The notes below the pieces were generated by a model that did no database searches, was not told the DNA's origin, and was given only the letters and a program-made list of their open reading frames with translations. 64,000 bases of DNA, taken from Astrothelium macrocarpum (taxonomy: Eukaryota > Ascomycota > Dothideomycetes > Trypetheliales > Trypetheliaceae). Within the stretch, counting starts at the first letter, position 1, and each line of letters begins with the position of its first letter. The position numbers and the translations under genes are program-made. The stretch covers positions 62,001 to 126,000 of the forward strand of contig JAGEMR010000073.1 of the NCBI GenBank assembly GCA_021030915.1, given 5' to 3'. Below, one piece after another: positions 31,663-42,440 of the stretch.

Positions 31663-32869
31663 GGCCGTATTGGGTAATGGGGATAAGACACGAGATGAAA
31701 TCTTGATGGTCTTCCTTTTTTTTTTGCTTTTTCTCTCCCAACTCGTACTTTTTAATCAAACCAAATCGTGACGTAGGAAAGAAAAAAAAGAACAGTGAAA
31801 TGTACCTTGGCCTTGGGAAAGTGCATGAAACTTCGACATGGTCAAGGCATGATCAAGGCATGGTTTCGAGGTGATTCTTCCTTGACCGGTTTTGCTTCAG
31901 ATGCGAAAGTTTTCTCCAAGAAATTCGTGATCGGGAAAAAAAAGCGAGTGGAGTTTAGTTCAAACCGGGCTTGCAGCATCTGATTCTCTCCCTTTGTCTT
32001 CCCCACATCCCCGCGCGCCGGGGCTTTTCTTTGCCGACCAAATCATCCCTGGTGCCCAAACCTTTTTTTCACCACCTCTTGTTTATTTGCCTAATGTATC
32101 TCTTCTCCCCATTCTCTGACCGCCAGACTTCACGCCGTCGCCGGCCAAGTGCTTCATTGGCCGCGGATCTTCGCTCCGGGCTGACACCTTGCGTTTGACA
32201 GACGTGTCAGTCCGCAATGCTGGGGATGCTTTGGAGCAGCACTAAAGGATGACCCGGCCGAGCCGCCGGCCGTTTTCTTATCGTCACGAGTTTTGGCCTT
32301 GATTTTTTTGACATTTTTACTTTTTCTTTCTTTCCTTTTTCTCGCAAGCTTGCTTCCCTTGCCTATGTGCTTTCCGCCCACGCACAAGAGCCCCACGCCC
32401 CTAGGAACGTCGGCAGCAAAGTAGCTCACACTGTTAGAGTCGCATCCAGGCGTCCTTCGCCCGTTGTCACGGCATGATGCATCTAGAGTGTAGGTCTGGC
32501 CGATGTTGCCATGTTCCTTTACAGTCGAGCTGCTGCGCTTATTTGCATGGGCTCCCGGCACCCATGGCTCGCCCCTTTCTTGCCATGGATGCCCGTTTGT
32601 AGAGATGTTTCTCGCGTTGGGCTTTCAGCTCGGTTAGGGGAGCTAGGGAAAGTCAAGCATGCACATCGTCTGTTTGTGAATAGGTCATATTGGACTCACC
32701 TGGACTTTGCAAGCTGAACTCCTTTTCCATCGCTATCTCGAAGATCTTTGTGAATCTTATCACTTTGTGGGCCCTTATCATCCTTATACCTCTTTTTTGA
32801 ACGTGACGTCATATCGAATCTTCTAATTTACGAATCCTTGCTCCAAAGTCTCACCCGCTCACCCGCACA
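31663..32869. other. intergenic region with a pyrimidine-rich tract
   Basis: Upstream of the acetoacetyl-CoA synthetase start there are T-rich runs. From about 31981 to 32110 the plus strand is strongly C/T-rich, like a fungal core promoter, but no long ORF follows directly. The minus-strand ORF 32154-32561 has no family resemblance. Confidence 0.4.
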
Positions 32870-33079
32870 ATGTGTGGCAGAACTCTCGTGATCTGCCGGA
32901 ATGATTGCGGGGATTGTTGGACCATCTCGAGGAATTGGTGTGAGACTGGTCAGTCTATTGGTATGATGAGATGTCCACATCTCTATACCAATGTCACATA
33001 TCAGCTCTGCTACCACTGCTCGGAGAAATTATCAAAGCACCATAGTGGAAGAGAAACGACTAGAAGTCAGAGGGTCTAG
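32870..33079 (+). CDS. small Cys-rich protein, MC-x6-C type
   Basis: 69 codons from ATG. The product starts MCGRTLVIC and holds nine cysteines, ending the conserved-looking part with CPHLY and CYHC, followed by a basic, disordered tail. No signal peptide, so probably intracellular and metal-binding. The pattern M-C-x6-C at the N-terminus and C-x2-C near the end is shared with the ORF at 51195. Many fungi carry short unnamed proteins of this style. Function unknown; could be a chance ORF. Confidence 0.4.
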   Translation: MCGRTLVICRNDCGDCWTISRNWCETGQSIGMMRCPHLYTNVTYQLCYHCSEKLSKHHSGRETTRSQRV

Positions 33080-36034
33080 CATTGTATGTCGCTCGTAACG
33101 CTGTAGAGGAGACCTTGAAAGACGATAGATGACTGACTTCAAATCGGAATTAGCTGACCCATTTTCTCGGACCTCATGAAATCTAACCATGTTTGATGTA
33201 CAAATTGTTTTCAGAAAAGCAACTGTTCCGTATGGTGTTTAATCGACCCTTTTCGACAAATTGTTTATTGGGCGGATTCATCTTAAATCATTCTATTCGA
33301 AGGATCAGCTTCAGCACACTCTATCACGGAGATATCGAACTTTCCCGTCGTCCGACGTCGAAGGGTCTGTTGTTCGTGCCTGCTATTGATGGCAGCGAGT
33401 TTAAGTGATTTGGCTTGGGGTTTCCTCGAATTCCTGACACACATACCGTTCTTACCCTCGCAACTCGTGGCCCTCAGTGCCTAAGACCCCCCACTCTCGT
33501 AATGCGGAACGAAGTTGGTAATTCGGTGTTTCTGGCGTCTCGTTGGCGATAAAGATTGATGGAGACCAACGCGGCTGGAGCGATGCAGCGAAGTTCGGTA
33601 CCCTAACGTCAACAATCGTTCGAGCTCGGGTTCGATCAACAGCTCAGGCACCCTTCAGCAGGCTCTTTCTCGCTCAAAACGCTTCTTTTCGCCTTCAAAA
33701 AAGCTGGAAAAATATCAGCACTCGATAGACAAAACGTCGATGTGGCGAGCAAAAGTGACCTGCGCCGCCCTACGCCACGAACGCAAGTTGAAACTTGGCG
33801 AGCCATTCAATGCACACGACGCGACCCCCGTTTCTGCATCCAGATTTGGGACTGGATTACCGCCCTCCCCTCTCGGGGTAGCCCGCTGGGCCATGCAAGG
33901 CCTAGGTTGCATAGAAATCTACAATGTTGACTTTGTATATATATTACCATATTTTCGGACACATACAGTGACTAGGAGAGGGATGCAGGACCAAAAAAGT
34001 TATACCATTCTAGCTGGCGCGCACATAAAGGTTTTTTTCAATCGAATTTGGCGGACACAGATGGTACCTGCAAGCATTGGAACATATTTCGAGCCATATA
34101 CAAGATCGAGCACGGCACTGATAATCTCCACGGAATGCGTATCAAGCTATATGCAGCAATGCCGTGCTCTTGAAGCAAAGAAAATGGCTAGTTTGCTAAA
34201 TTCGTGTGACGAGGCGACTCAAATCGTTTCAATTTGTCTTATTTTCTCTTCATTTTCGGTTCCTGATTCTCCAATAGAGCCTAGATCACATCCTATTTTT
34301 CAAGCTGTCTATCTTGTTTTTGTATGCTATGTTTAGAATACATACAACACGATATATATTACCACAATTTTGGTGCCTGCGCAGTGCATCTGTCTACCTT
34401 CCCTTCTCACATTTGCGACATTTTACTCTCATCTCCCTTCTCACCACATTATCATCCCAAAGTTTCAGAAGTATTCGGCGCTCACACCAAGCATCATTGC
34501 TAATTTAATCCAGAGTCTTGAAACCCTCCATCTAAGCTTTGTTCCTATGTGGCACGATTATTGACACTCCGCTATGTTCATCACCGCCAAACGGCTAACA
34601 CGAATCCGTTAAACCCTTATGCTCGTCGAACATTCCATCATCGAGTAAGTACTCAGGTACTGAGAACGTGCGCTGGGGTATCGGGATCTACCAGCAGATC
34701 GTGATGACTCGCGTCTTGTGGCGTTTCGCGTGGGATTGGGGCTTTAGTTGGAATAGCATAACTTTTCACTGTGGGACCAAATGGCACGTTAGACCTAGGG
34801 ATGTTTCTATGAGCAAGGATAAGGGAACAAAGACAAGGCGCGGTTTCAGTTTAATATTGGGCATTCTTTTCTGAACGAAACGGATTAAACGGTCTACCGT
34901 CTTTTCGCGGGTCCATGATCTGAGGCACAGAGATCAAAGGTGGCTGCATACGCTTAAGCAGGGGTAAGCTAGTAATTACTCGCGATTGTCTTGCACTGAA
35001 GATCAAAGTAATGCTTGACGATCTCAGATCTAGTACCGCTTATCTATGCTTAATTGGCACTACTCTGCACTGAAACATGACTTGCGATTGTGTTGATTTG
35101 TTTGATTGACTCTACACGTGAAGCACGGGCCTTGTTTCATCTAGAGAGGTTCAGTGCTTTCCATCCCACGTACCCTCCAATACTCCATACATGAAGATCT
35201 TTCAATCGTTCAATCTTCCACCTTTATACTCTTCTGTGAGCTACAGACTCATTTGGAGAGCAGACTTTCTTTGCAATAGCTGGGAACGACAGTTGCTTGA
35301 CTATCTTGTATTGGCTTACCCCGCTTGACAACTAGGCTTCTCTGAGCGTTCATGTAAAGTCCGTTCAACAGGAGGTCAGATTGTTCATGTAGAGGACAAG
35401 AATCGCTTGCTCATAGTCTTGGCGCCATCAAGCTACATAAGGTTCTTAAGGCACGTGGTGTTTTCCGAGCCCGGATTACGAGTCAGCCGTGTCAGGATGA
35501 CTGGCTTCGGCCGACCATGGCGGAACGGGACGCATCCTTCATATGTAGGTACTCCGATTTCTTGGTGTTTATTATACAGTATCTTGTACACGTGCTTGTT
35601 TCATAAGTCTCTGTCATATCGCTGCTGGCCATTGGTTTGTCCATCGTGGGTATTGGCAAGCGGTCCCGGACAAGCATGGAATTGCCTGCTCCTTCCATTT
35701 ACCATTTCAATGGCTTTAGCTCTTTGATCATACCTTTCAGCAAACCACATCCGTAAAAAGCGGCTTGTCAAAGTCCGCTCAAACCGCAGTTAACTCTACT
35801 TACCAAACAGATAATATTGGATGACGAACGTCAGCCTTTCCTGCGTTGTACTTGTCAGAATTCACTTCAGACCTATGAGCTGACTGCATCGATGTGTAAT
35901 ACGCACGCATCATCAATATTTCCAGCTTTGGTCGTCTCTTTCCAAAGTCGACTCTGCCTCGACCCGCTTTGCGACATTTTCAGTGTACGTTATGAGTGAC
36001 TTTCCACGATACTCGCTCTGTTGCTGTCAACGCA
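33080..36034. other. gene-poor, partly AT-rich region
   Basis: Nearly 3 kb without a recognisable gene. A 198-codon ORF (33740-34336, ATG start) is the longest; it shows no domain and crosses an abrupt shift from GC-rich to AT-rich sequence near 33930. It may be relic sequence. Confidence 0.4.
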
Positions 36035-37614
36035 ATGACAGCTGCAATGGCTGGCGACCCTTCCAAGACTCCATACCAATCCAATTCCGCAGTTCACTTC
36101 AATCTGAGCAATCCACCTCCTCTTGCCTTGGCAAGTATAGGGACTGGTATGACCATGGCAGTGGTTACTAGTGGCGTTGTAGCTTTCCGATTTAACGCCA
36201 ATTTCCATGCCAGTCGGAAGCTTAGATGGAACGATTGCACGGTGATTTCGCCTTCTGTGTTATCCAGGAACTAATCGTCAAATGGCCCAAGGTTTTGCAT
36301 CCTTGCTCTTCTTTTCACCGTTGCCTACACAGGGCTCAGCATAAGTTGTACGCATCGACTTAATTATTTTAAATATCAGATACAATACGCTCGGCTCAGT
36401 ACTAAGAAGCGCTTCAGTCTCGCGTTTCACACAACACGAGTGGGGTGTACCTATGGGCCTTTGGGAAACCTCGTTTTCACAGGTAATATGACCTACAATA
36501 CTCCTATAATCTCCTTTAGTGTCCGGGTAAACCCAGTAAGACGTCCGGCAATAGGAGGGCTGTCTGAGAATCGAAAAAAACAGCTTCACAGATCAATACT
36601 TTTTGAGATTCATTTCAAGGATAAATCGTTTCAAACCCCAGCCTTTAAGATACGACGATGTTCAATCACGCTGTTCCTGCCCGGCCATTGACGAGAAGAC
36701 ATCAGGTCACATATGCACAAACCATGGTATATGGTCCGTCAATAGTTTTTGCGAGAGCTGCTATATTAACACTCTACTTCCGAGCATTCTCTCCGAAAAA
36801 GGCCAAGCGCATTCTCATATATATGGCCTTACTCCTGCTTATCTTTTACATCGCCGGAAGCGTAGTCATGACTGGTTATTGCACTCCAAAGCTTGGGGAC
36901 GCATGGGATCGATTTCTCGCGCAACATTCTACTTAAGTTGGCAGTGTCATTGCGATCATACAGTCGGTCGTGGGTGTCATATCGGACAGCTATATCTTGG
37001 TGCTCCCATTGCCTATCATATACAATCTCAATCTCCGCTTCAGAGCGAAGGCCGGAGTCTTTGTCATCTTTCTATCTGGAATCCTGTAAGTCTTCCGAAT
37101 AACAGTGAAACACTCGTTGGATTAAGTCTTGCTGATATCATCTAGTGCATTAGCTGTCACTTCCTCAGGTCTGTACTATAGGGTCCTCGACTGGAAAGGA
37201 GGCGACCGGACTTCAGCTACCGCAAAATTTGTGCTCTGCGCGTAAGTTATCCAGCAATTAAACCATATAACCGAGCTCGTGACAGTACTGACACCGGCTA
37301 GCCTTGTTGAAAACAATGTCGTCATTGTCGTAAGTTGCGCCTCCGCCATCGCTCCATACTACAGAGCCTGTGTCGTCAGATCGGCCTCTGCTCTCGTTCT
37401 GTTCTCTCTACGAAAATCCTTCTCCCCATCGACGCGGCTAGATGGTATTCGGAGCCATCATCAGATGACGGCACGGACCGCGCTTTCTGGTTATAAGTCG
37501 CTGGGCTCCGAGTCGCAATTCGTCTTCATGATGGCGAAAACATTGAGCTCTCAGGTAGGACGCGACCGAAGCTATCTAGCAATGTCAACGAGGCGCATAC
37601 CGACTTACGTGTAA
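36035..37614 (+). pseudogene. SAT4/rhodopsin-like fungal membrane protein gene, broken
   Basis: Pieces of a seven-helix fungal membrane protein (SAT4-like, Pth11-related family) lie in order: 36035-36241 (SNPPPLALASIGTGM to LRWNDCT); about 36293-36343 (FCILALLFTVAYTGLSI); 36418-36482 (RFTQHEWGVPMGLWETSFSQ); 36706-37085 (VTYAQTMVYGPSIVFARAA to FVIFLSGIL); 37146-37241; 37302-37614 (ENNVVIVVSCASAIAPYYR). Later introns have perfect GTAAGT donors. Three faults are seen: the second piece needs a one-base shift at its acceptor; its donor has lost a usable GT (CATAAGT); and a TAA at 36934-36936 cuts the main exon just before a helix and loop that remain conserved downstream. An unusual splice pattern could explain one fault but hardly all three. 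Confidence 0.7.
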
Positions 37615-38639
37615 GGATGAATGACATCGAGAAATGTTCTCGCATCGGTCAGAGTTCCGCACTGTGCTTGCAATTTGCTAATTGATGGTCTCGAATCTTA
37701 CAAGTTATCTCCAACAAGGCTATGTTCCGGGGAATCAGCTGCCCGTTTTGGCTCAAGTTGCCGCTGGTTTATCTTGCTCTGGCCGTCAAGACCGAGACCT
37801 CACGCTTTTCTCAGTTTTACGATGTTATTTATCCTACAATATCTTTGATCCTATGTACCTTTCACTGCCACGCGCCTACTATTATTACACGCTTTTTATA
37901 TTTACAGGGCCCCGACTTTCTCGTACCCTACGTTTTAACACGGCCTTCGGTTTCGTGTGCTCTCCGGTTTTACGTACCTCCGGTTTTACATACCTTGCAT
38001 TTTTACTCGCCCTCCAGTTCACACCACTATATTTTCATACCATTTAAAAAAATACCTCGTTAGTTGACCAACGCAATTCACCTTCGTGCGCTTACTATTG
38101 CTAAAGGTTTCCCAAATAGATGTTTGGTGAACCACGTCGATGATAGCCCATGACATTTCTTATTTCACCCCCAGTGCTACCGTCTTGACTAGACGACAAT
38201 TATGATCATACGGCTGGATAATTTTGGCAACAGTACTGTTCCGACTTTGTCACGACAGAGCCGATTGTGAACCTTTCGAATTCTGCCCTTAGATGTCTTT
38301 TACTCTTGTGGATCCGATCCTTGGTCGCTATCGTTACAGCCTCATGAGGCACAATACCTGTTTGACGACCTAGCCGATGCGTTGTATGCAAAATTTTTCT
38401 TCGGGCAATTTATAAATAGTAGCTCTAGCGATACGTGTGTATAACAAGTTGTAGGGAGCAAAGCCGAACCTGCAACTTGCTGTATTGTAGCAGAGCTGAA
38501 ACAGTTCCATGTCTTTGAGGTTTTGGACAAAAGGCAGGAGAATTCTCGGCTCTATTTTGCCATTCCTGCAGACAAAACTTGGCTCCTCCGAGCTCTTTTC
38601 CTTTGTTGGTGTCTGGTTTATTGGCTTCCGCAACTCAAG
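37615..38639. other. intergenic region with a short direct repeat
   Basis: No gene seen. Contains a 2 x 16-bp direct repeat at 37962-37993 and AT-rich sequence; the right end is the promoter of the Cys-rich surface protein. Confidence 0.4.
37962..37993. repeat. 16-bp direct repeat, two copies
   Basis: CTCCGGTTTTACGTAC is followed at once by the same unit with one G-to-A change. Confidence 0.7.
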
Positions 38640-39523
38640 ATGCAAGATAGTATGACGCTGGTTCTCCTCATACTTCTCCCTTTAGTAATAATGGGACAGA
38701 CTTGCTATTTCCCTGATCAATCCAAGGCAGATCTGGTGGATATACCTTGTAATGTTTCAAATCCTGAAGATTCTGCTTGTTGTCTATCTGGAGATGCTTG
38801 TACGACTACTGGTCTATGTGTCGGTCACGCCGGCAAGTATTATCGTGGTGCTTGCACGGCCGCAAATTGGCAGACAAGCACATGCGCAAATATACCTTGT
38901 CAATACAGTATGGCACGGAACTTTCCTTCAGCTCAGACTGCGGTATCATTTGCCAGCATTGGCTGATCTCGATCTCTCTAGCAACCCCGGAGACATTCTC
39001 GAATCTTGTTGTATGCCCAGGACAAGCCGGCTGGTGCTGTGCTGGCCCGACCGACGGCACTGAATGCTGTAATGATACAATCAGTGTCTCCCCTGCTGCG
39101 ATTTCTGGAGACGTCTTTGTGCCCAGTACCGAAAACTCTTCGCCTTCTGGGCCGACTTCATTGAGTGGCGTTTCGTCTATCGCAATAGTGCAATCTCCTG
39201 CAGCAACTTCTCTTACATCTCCGCCCACTAAATTCCCTGCGCACCTACCTACCCCTATCGGTCTCATAGTAGGACTGTCTCTTGGATTTTTGTTGTTGGC
39301 AGGAGGTGGAGTTTTAATATGGCGAGAACGCAAGGCGAAGAGAAACCGTGAAGCGGCACAGCAACAGGCGACAACGGAAATTAGTGAACGGATCAAAGTG
39401 TTGGAAAATTTGTTAAAGCAGAGACCTCCTGCGGAATTAGGTGGTCTGGATGTGAGAGATAGAGCATGTCAGGAGCTTCCTAATGAGGCCTTGTATGAAC
39501 TAGCCAATACTGCGCAAACTTAA
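38640..39523 (+). CDS. single-pass Cys-rich cell-surface protein
   Basis: Exons 38640-38907 and 38982-39523; 74-nt intron GTATGG to CTCTAG with a CTGAT branch site; product 269 aa. Residues 1-20 are a signal peptide. The ectodomain (21-120) has at least fourteen cysteines in patterns common to fungal surface proteins (CYFPDQS, CCLSGDAC, GLCVG, YYRGACT, WCCAGPTDGTECC), then a Ser/Thr/Pro stalk. A single membrane helix (about 182-203, IGLIVGLSLGFLLLAGGGVL) is followed by a basic stop-transfer RERKAKR and a cytosolic coiled-coil-like tail of about 60 residues. The layout resembles fungal wall-stress or adhesion sensors; no direct ortholog is assigned. An acceptor at 38936 would leave a 29-nt intron and was rejected. 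Confidence 0.78.
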
Positions 39524-40607
39524 TGCCATCTTTGCACCATCAACATAGCGTGCATTCGAGCCTATCATCAACCTAGCCAAGCTTTCTAGATCCATAAGCG
39601 ATTCGATGAAAAATGGCCACTGCGCTCAGCTGGGACCAGGCATCCTTCCAGAATTCGTGGAACAACCAAATCTCCCCACCAAATCTACTAGTAAACAGCA
39701 CCTCGTATCTGACAGCTGAATTCACAACATACCTAAAAGCAAGGCAGAACTGACGCGGACGTACAACCCTCTACACTTTCTCAGTAATTCATAGGCCTGA
39801 AGCAGGCTACAGGTGGTATCATTGAGAGCAAAAAAGATTTGATGTCATCAGGCTTCATTGTGTCACAAGAGTATGTTTTCGTGTAATACTATTCTCCATG
39901 CTCGCGGTTGAGCAAGCTCGCCTTACCGAACGTGGCTCCAAATCGTCTAAGATGGCTACATAGAATAGAAATCAGGGAATACTTCAGGATCTCCGAGAAA
40001 TAAGTTCAGTCCGGTCACTAACATCTACTTTTCATGATCTCGTCAACGACAATTAACTTGGCTTTGTAATCATTGAACGTTTTTAGCATTTTTTACTGCT
40101 ACTTTGCCAGATGTCTTGCATATAAGTAGACAAGCATCTAGCGTATACTACAAGACTCAACCCTGCATCAAATATGCCCAGCATTTCTAACCCTGAGACA
40201 TTTCATCTTTGCGGCTGAGTTTGTGCCAAACCAGCATAGCTCTTCAACAGCATTTGGCTCGACCAGCCTAGGATGATACTTTCTTCCAATCAGAATGAGA
40301 GTTAAAAGCACGAGAAAAGAGCGACTAAACAATAAGCATTACCAGCAGCACTATCAGGCAACTGTAAAGGGGCGTGGGTTAGCTACGTGAGCGTTCATGT
40401 AAACAAACAACCCAAAGGTAAAAGACTTCGGCCTCCCAAAAACCCTTGCACACAACGCCAAAAGAGATGATAGATCCAGCGCCAAACATAAGGAGTCCCT
40501 AAATTTCGAGACAGATACGATATATAAACATGATACGAGATGTTGATGCGGGTTGGAAGTCGAGAACATGATAAATGAAACATGATTGACGATAGTGTGA
40601 AACTTGC
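39524..40607. other. convergent intergenic region
   Basis: 3' regions of the surface protein (+) and MFS gene (-). No supported gene. Confidence 0.4.
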
Positions 40608-42440
40608 TTAATGTTCCATCACTTTCCATCCTTCCTTGATCATACTCTTAATAAAGAAGGCCGCACCGAGGAGCACACCCACTGCCGAGAGAGCGATACC
40701 AGTGTAGTAAGCGCATCTGATGCCCCACAATACGCTATCGAAGTCGGTTCTACGATGGTTGACCGAGGTCTCGACAGTTCCGGCAATACCGAGCGAGATA
40801 GAGATAGAATAGTTGACCATAGTGTTGACGAGTGACGCCGCGAGACCTTGATGTTCGCGAGGCATGTGATTTGATAGGATGACCGTGGCAGCAGGGAAGC
40901 TCATGTCCATACCAAAGGGCATGATGACGATTGAGACAAACATTTGGGCCCAGTAGCTTTGATTGACTCCTTGAGTAGCAGCAATGACCAGTCCGACAAA
41001 AAACGCAACCATACTGGTCATCATGACAAAAGAGACCGGTGTGTGCGTAAGCAGAAAGCCTGTTAGCCCTGCAGCAATGAGACCACAAAGCACAGCAGGT
41101 GCGTATTGAGCTGAGGCGGCGAGAGGACTGTGGTGACGGATGTTCAAAAGAAATTGCCACGAATAGAAGACCCAGACTCCAAACGCACCCCATCCCACCC
41201 CAACAAGGGCAAGCACAAAATTCGTCGTACCATTCAGGGCGTGAATTGGAAGGAGAGGCGCATCAGCATGTAGTTCAACCCAGACGAATCCGACAAGGCA
41301 GATGAGCCCGATGATGAGGACAAAGTAAACATCCGGTGTGCCCCAACCATAGAGAGGCCCATTATTCCACGCAACATTGACAAGCACCAGTCCCGCAACA
41401 CTCAGCAAAGATCCCGTCCAGTCGAAACCAGGCCGCGAGTTCTCCGACGGCTTATCTCCCACCGCTTTGGGAATGACAAACAGACTCACGACCGAAAGGC
41501 CAAACGCCGCGACGCCGTACGACCAAAACGCCCAGGGCCACCACGTCAGCTCGGCGAAAAGGCTCCCGAACGTCGCACCAATGACGAAGCCCGCGGGCGC
41601 CATGGCGCCAAACAGGGCAAACACGAGGTTCTTCTTGATGCCGGGGGCATAGGCGCGGCCGAAGAGGGCGAGCGCGTTGGGCATGAGCAGCGCGGGCCCA
41701 ATGCCCTGCATGGCGCGACAGAAGTCGAAGAAGATCTGATGCTTGGTGTAGGGGGTGAAGCCGGCGAAGCACGACCACATGCCCAGCCAGAGGTACCCAA
41801 ACGCGAAGACGCGCTTGTGGCCCAGGATGTCGCCCAGCCGGCCGGAGATCAGGATGAAGGTGCCGACGGTCAGGCTGTAGCCCGCGATGAACCAGCTCAT
41901 CTCGCCCGGGTTGGAGGTGTTGAAGCTGCGCGCGATGAAGTTGATGGGCGCGAGGGCTTGGCCGAGCGCGGCTTGCGTCATGAGATGCGAGACGGCGCAG
42001 ACGCCGATGAATAGGGATTCGTGGAATGCGTTGATGTTTAGTGGGGGTGTTTGAGGCTCGCCATCTGCTGAGGATGTAGGCGTCTCCAGTTGCTCCTTGT
42101 CCCTCAGGTACTCGACATCCAGAGTCCCGTCTATGAGATAGCTGGTTGAACGGCCGCGGCCTCCGTAGACTGCTGGTAGCTCTGGTACGATGGAGTCTCT
42201 CCCTGAATAGTCCATACTGGCTAATGAGTCGACCCGGGATTGTAGTGAGATGTGACGAGACTTGTACAAAGACGATCGTGCAGCATTCTTGACGCCATCA
42301 CTGGATGTTGGGCGCGAAGCATCAGGTGACATGTTTGCTGGTAATGCGAAGCTATGCCGAGGAGTGTGTCTGCTGAAGTTTGTTACTTGAGTTGTGCTCG
42401 TTCCATTGCTGCTGGTGCTGGTATCGCTTTTGGTAGACAT
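40608..42440 (-). CDS. MFS transporter, DHA2 (14-helix) type
   Basis: Plasma-membrane major-facilitator protein, 610 aa, one exon. The ATG at 42440 is used; an upstream TTG extends the frame by seven codons. Residues 1-140 are cytosolic, Ser/Thr-rich. The transporter core begins at about residue 150 (ESLFIGVCAVSHLMTQAALG). The loop 2-3 motif A reads SGRLGDILGHKRVF, and helix 4 begins GIGPALLMPN, typical of the DHA2 drug:H+ antiporter group. About 14 hydrophobic segments can be counted. Closest in style to fungal proteins related to yeast ATR1/YOR378W (boron, ammonium or drug export); the substrate is not shown. The segment 41640-41990 is GC-rich. Confidence 0.87.
   Translation of the reverse strand: MSTKSDTSTSSNGTSTTQVTNFSRHTPRHSFALPANMSPDASRPTSSDGVKNAARSSLYKSRHISLQSRVDSLASMDYSGRDSIVPELPAVYGGRGRSTSYLIDGTLDVEYLRDKEQLETPTSSADGEPQTPPLNINAFHESLFIGVCAVSHLMTQAALGQALAPINFIARSFNTSNPGEMSWFIAGYSLTVGTFILISGRLGDILGHKRVFAFGYLWLGMWSCFAGFTPYTKHQIFFDFCRAMQGIGPALLMPNALALFGRAYAPGIKKNLVFALFGAMAPAGFVIGATFGSLFAELTWWPWAFWSYGVAAFGLSVVSLFVIPKAVGDKPSENSRPGFDWTGSLLSVAGLVLVNVAWNNGPLYGWGTPDVYFVLIIGLICLVGFVWVELHADAPLLPIHALNGTTNFVLALVGVGWGAFGVWVFYSWQFLLNIRHHSPLAASAQYAPAVLCGLIAAGLTGFLLTHTPVSFVMMTSMVAFFVGLVIAATQGVNQSYWAQMFVSIVIMPFGMDMSFPAATVILSNHMPREHQGLAASLVNTMVNYSISISLGIAGTVETSVNHRRTDFDSVLWGIRCAYYTGIALSAVGVLLGAAFFIKSMIKEGWKVMEH

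Noticed and set aside
33740..34336. 198-codon ORF with ATG
   Set aside because: No domain, odd composition, spans a GC-to-AT compositional break; kept only as a remark. A 10-bp inverted repeat (34108-34117 with 34160-34169) within it is too short to matter.
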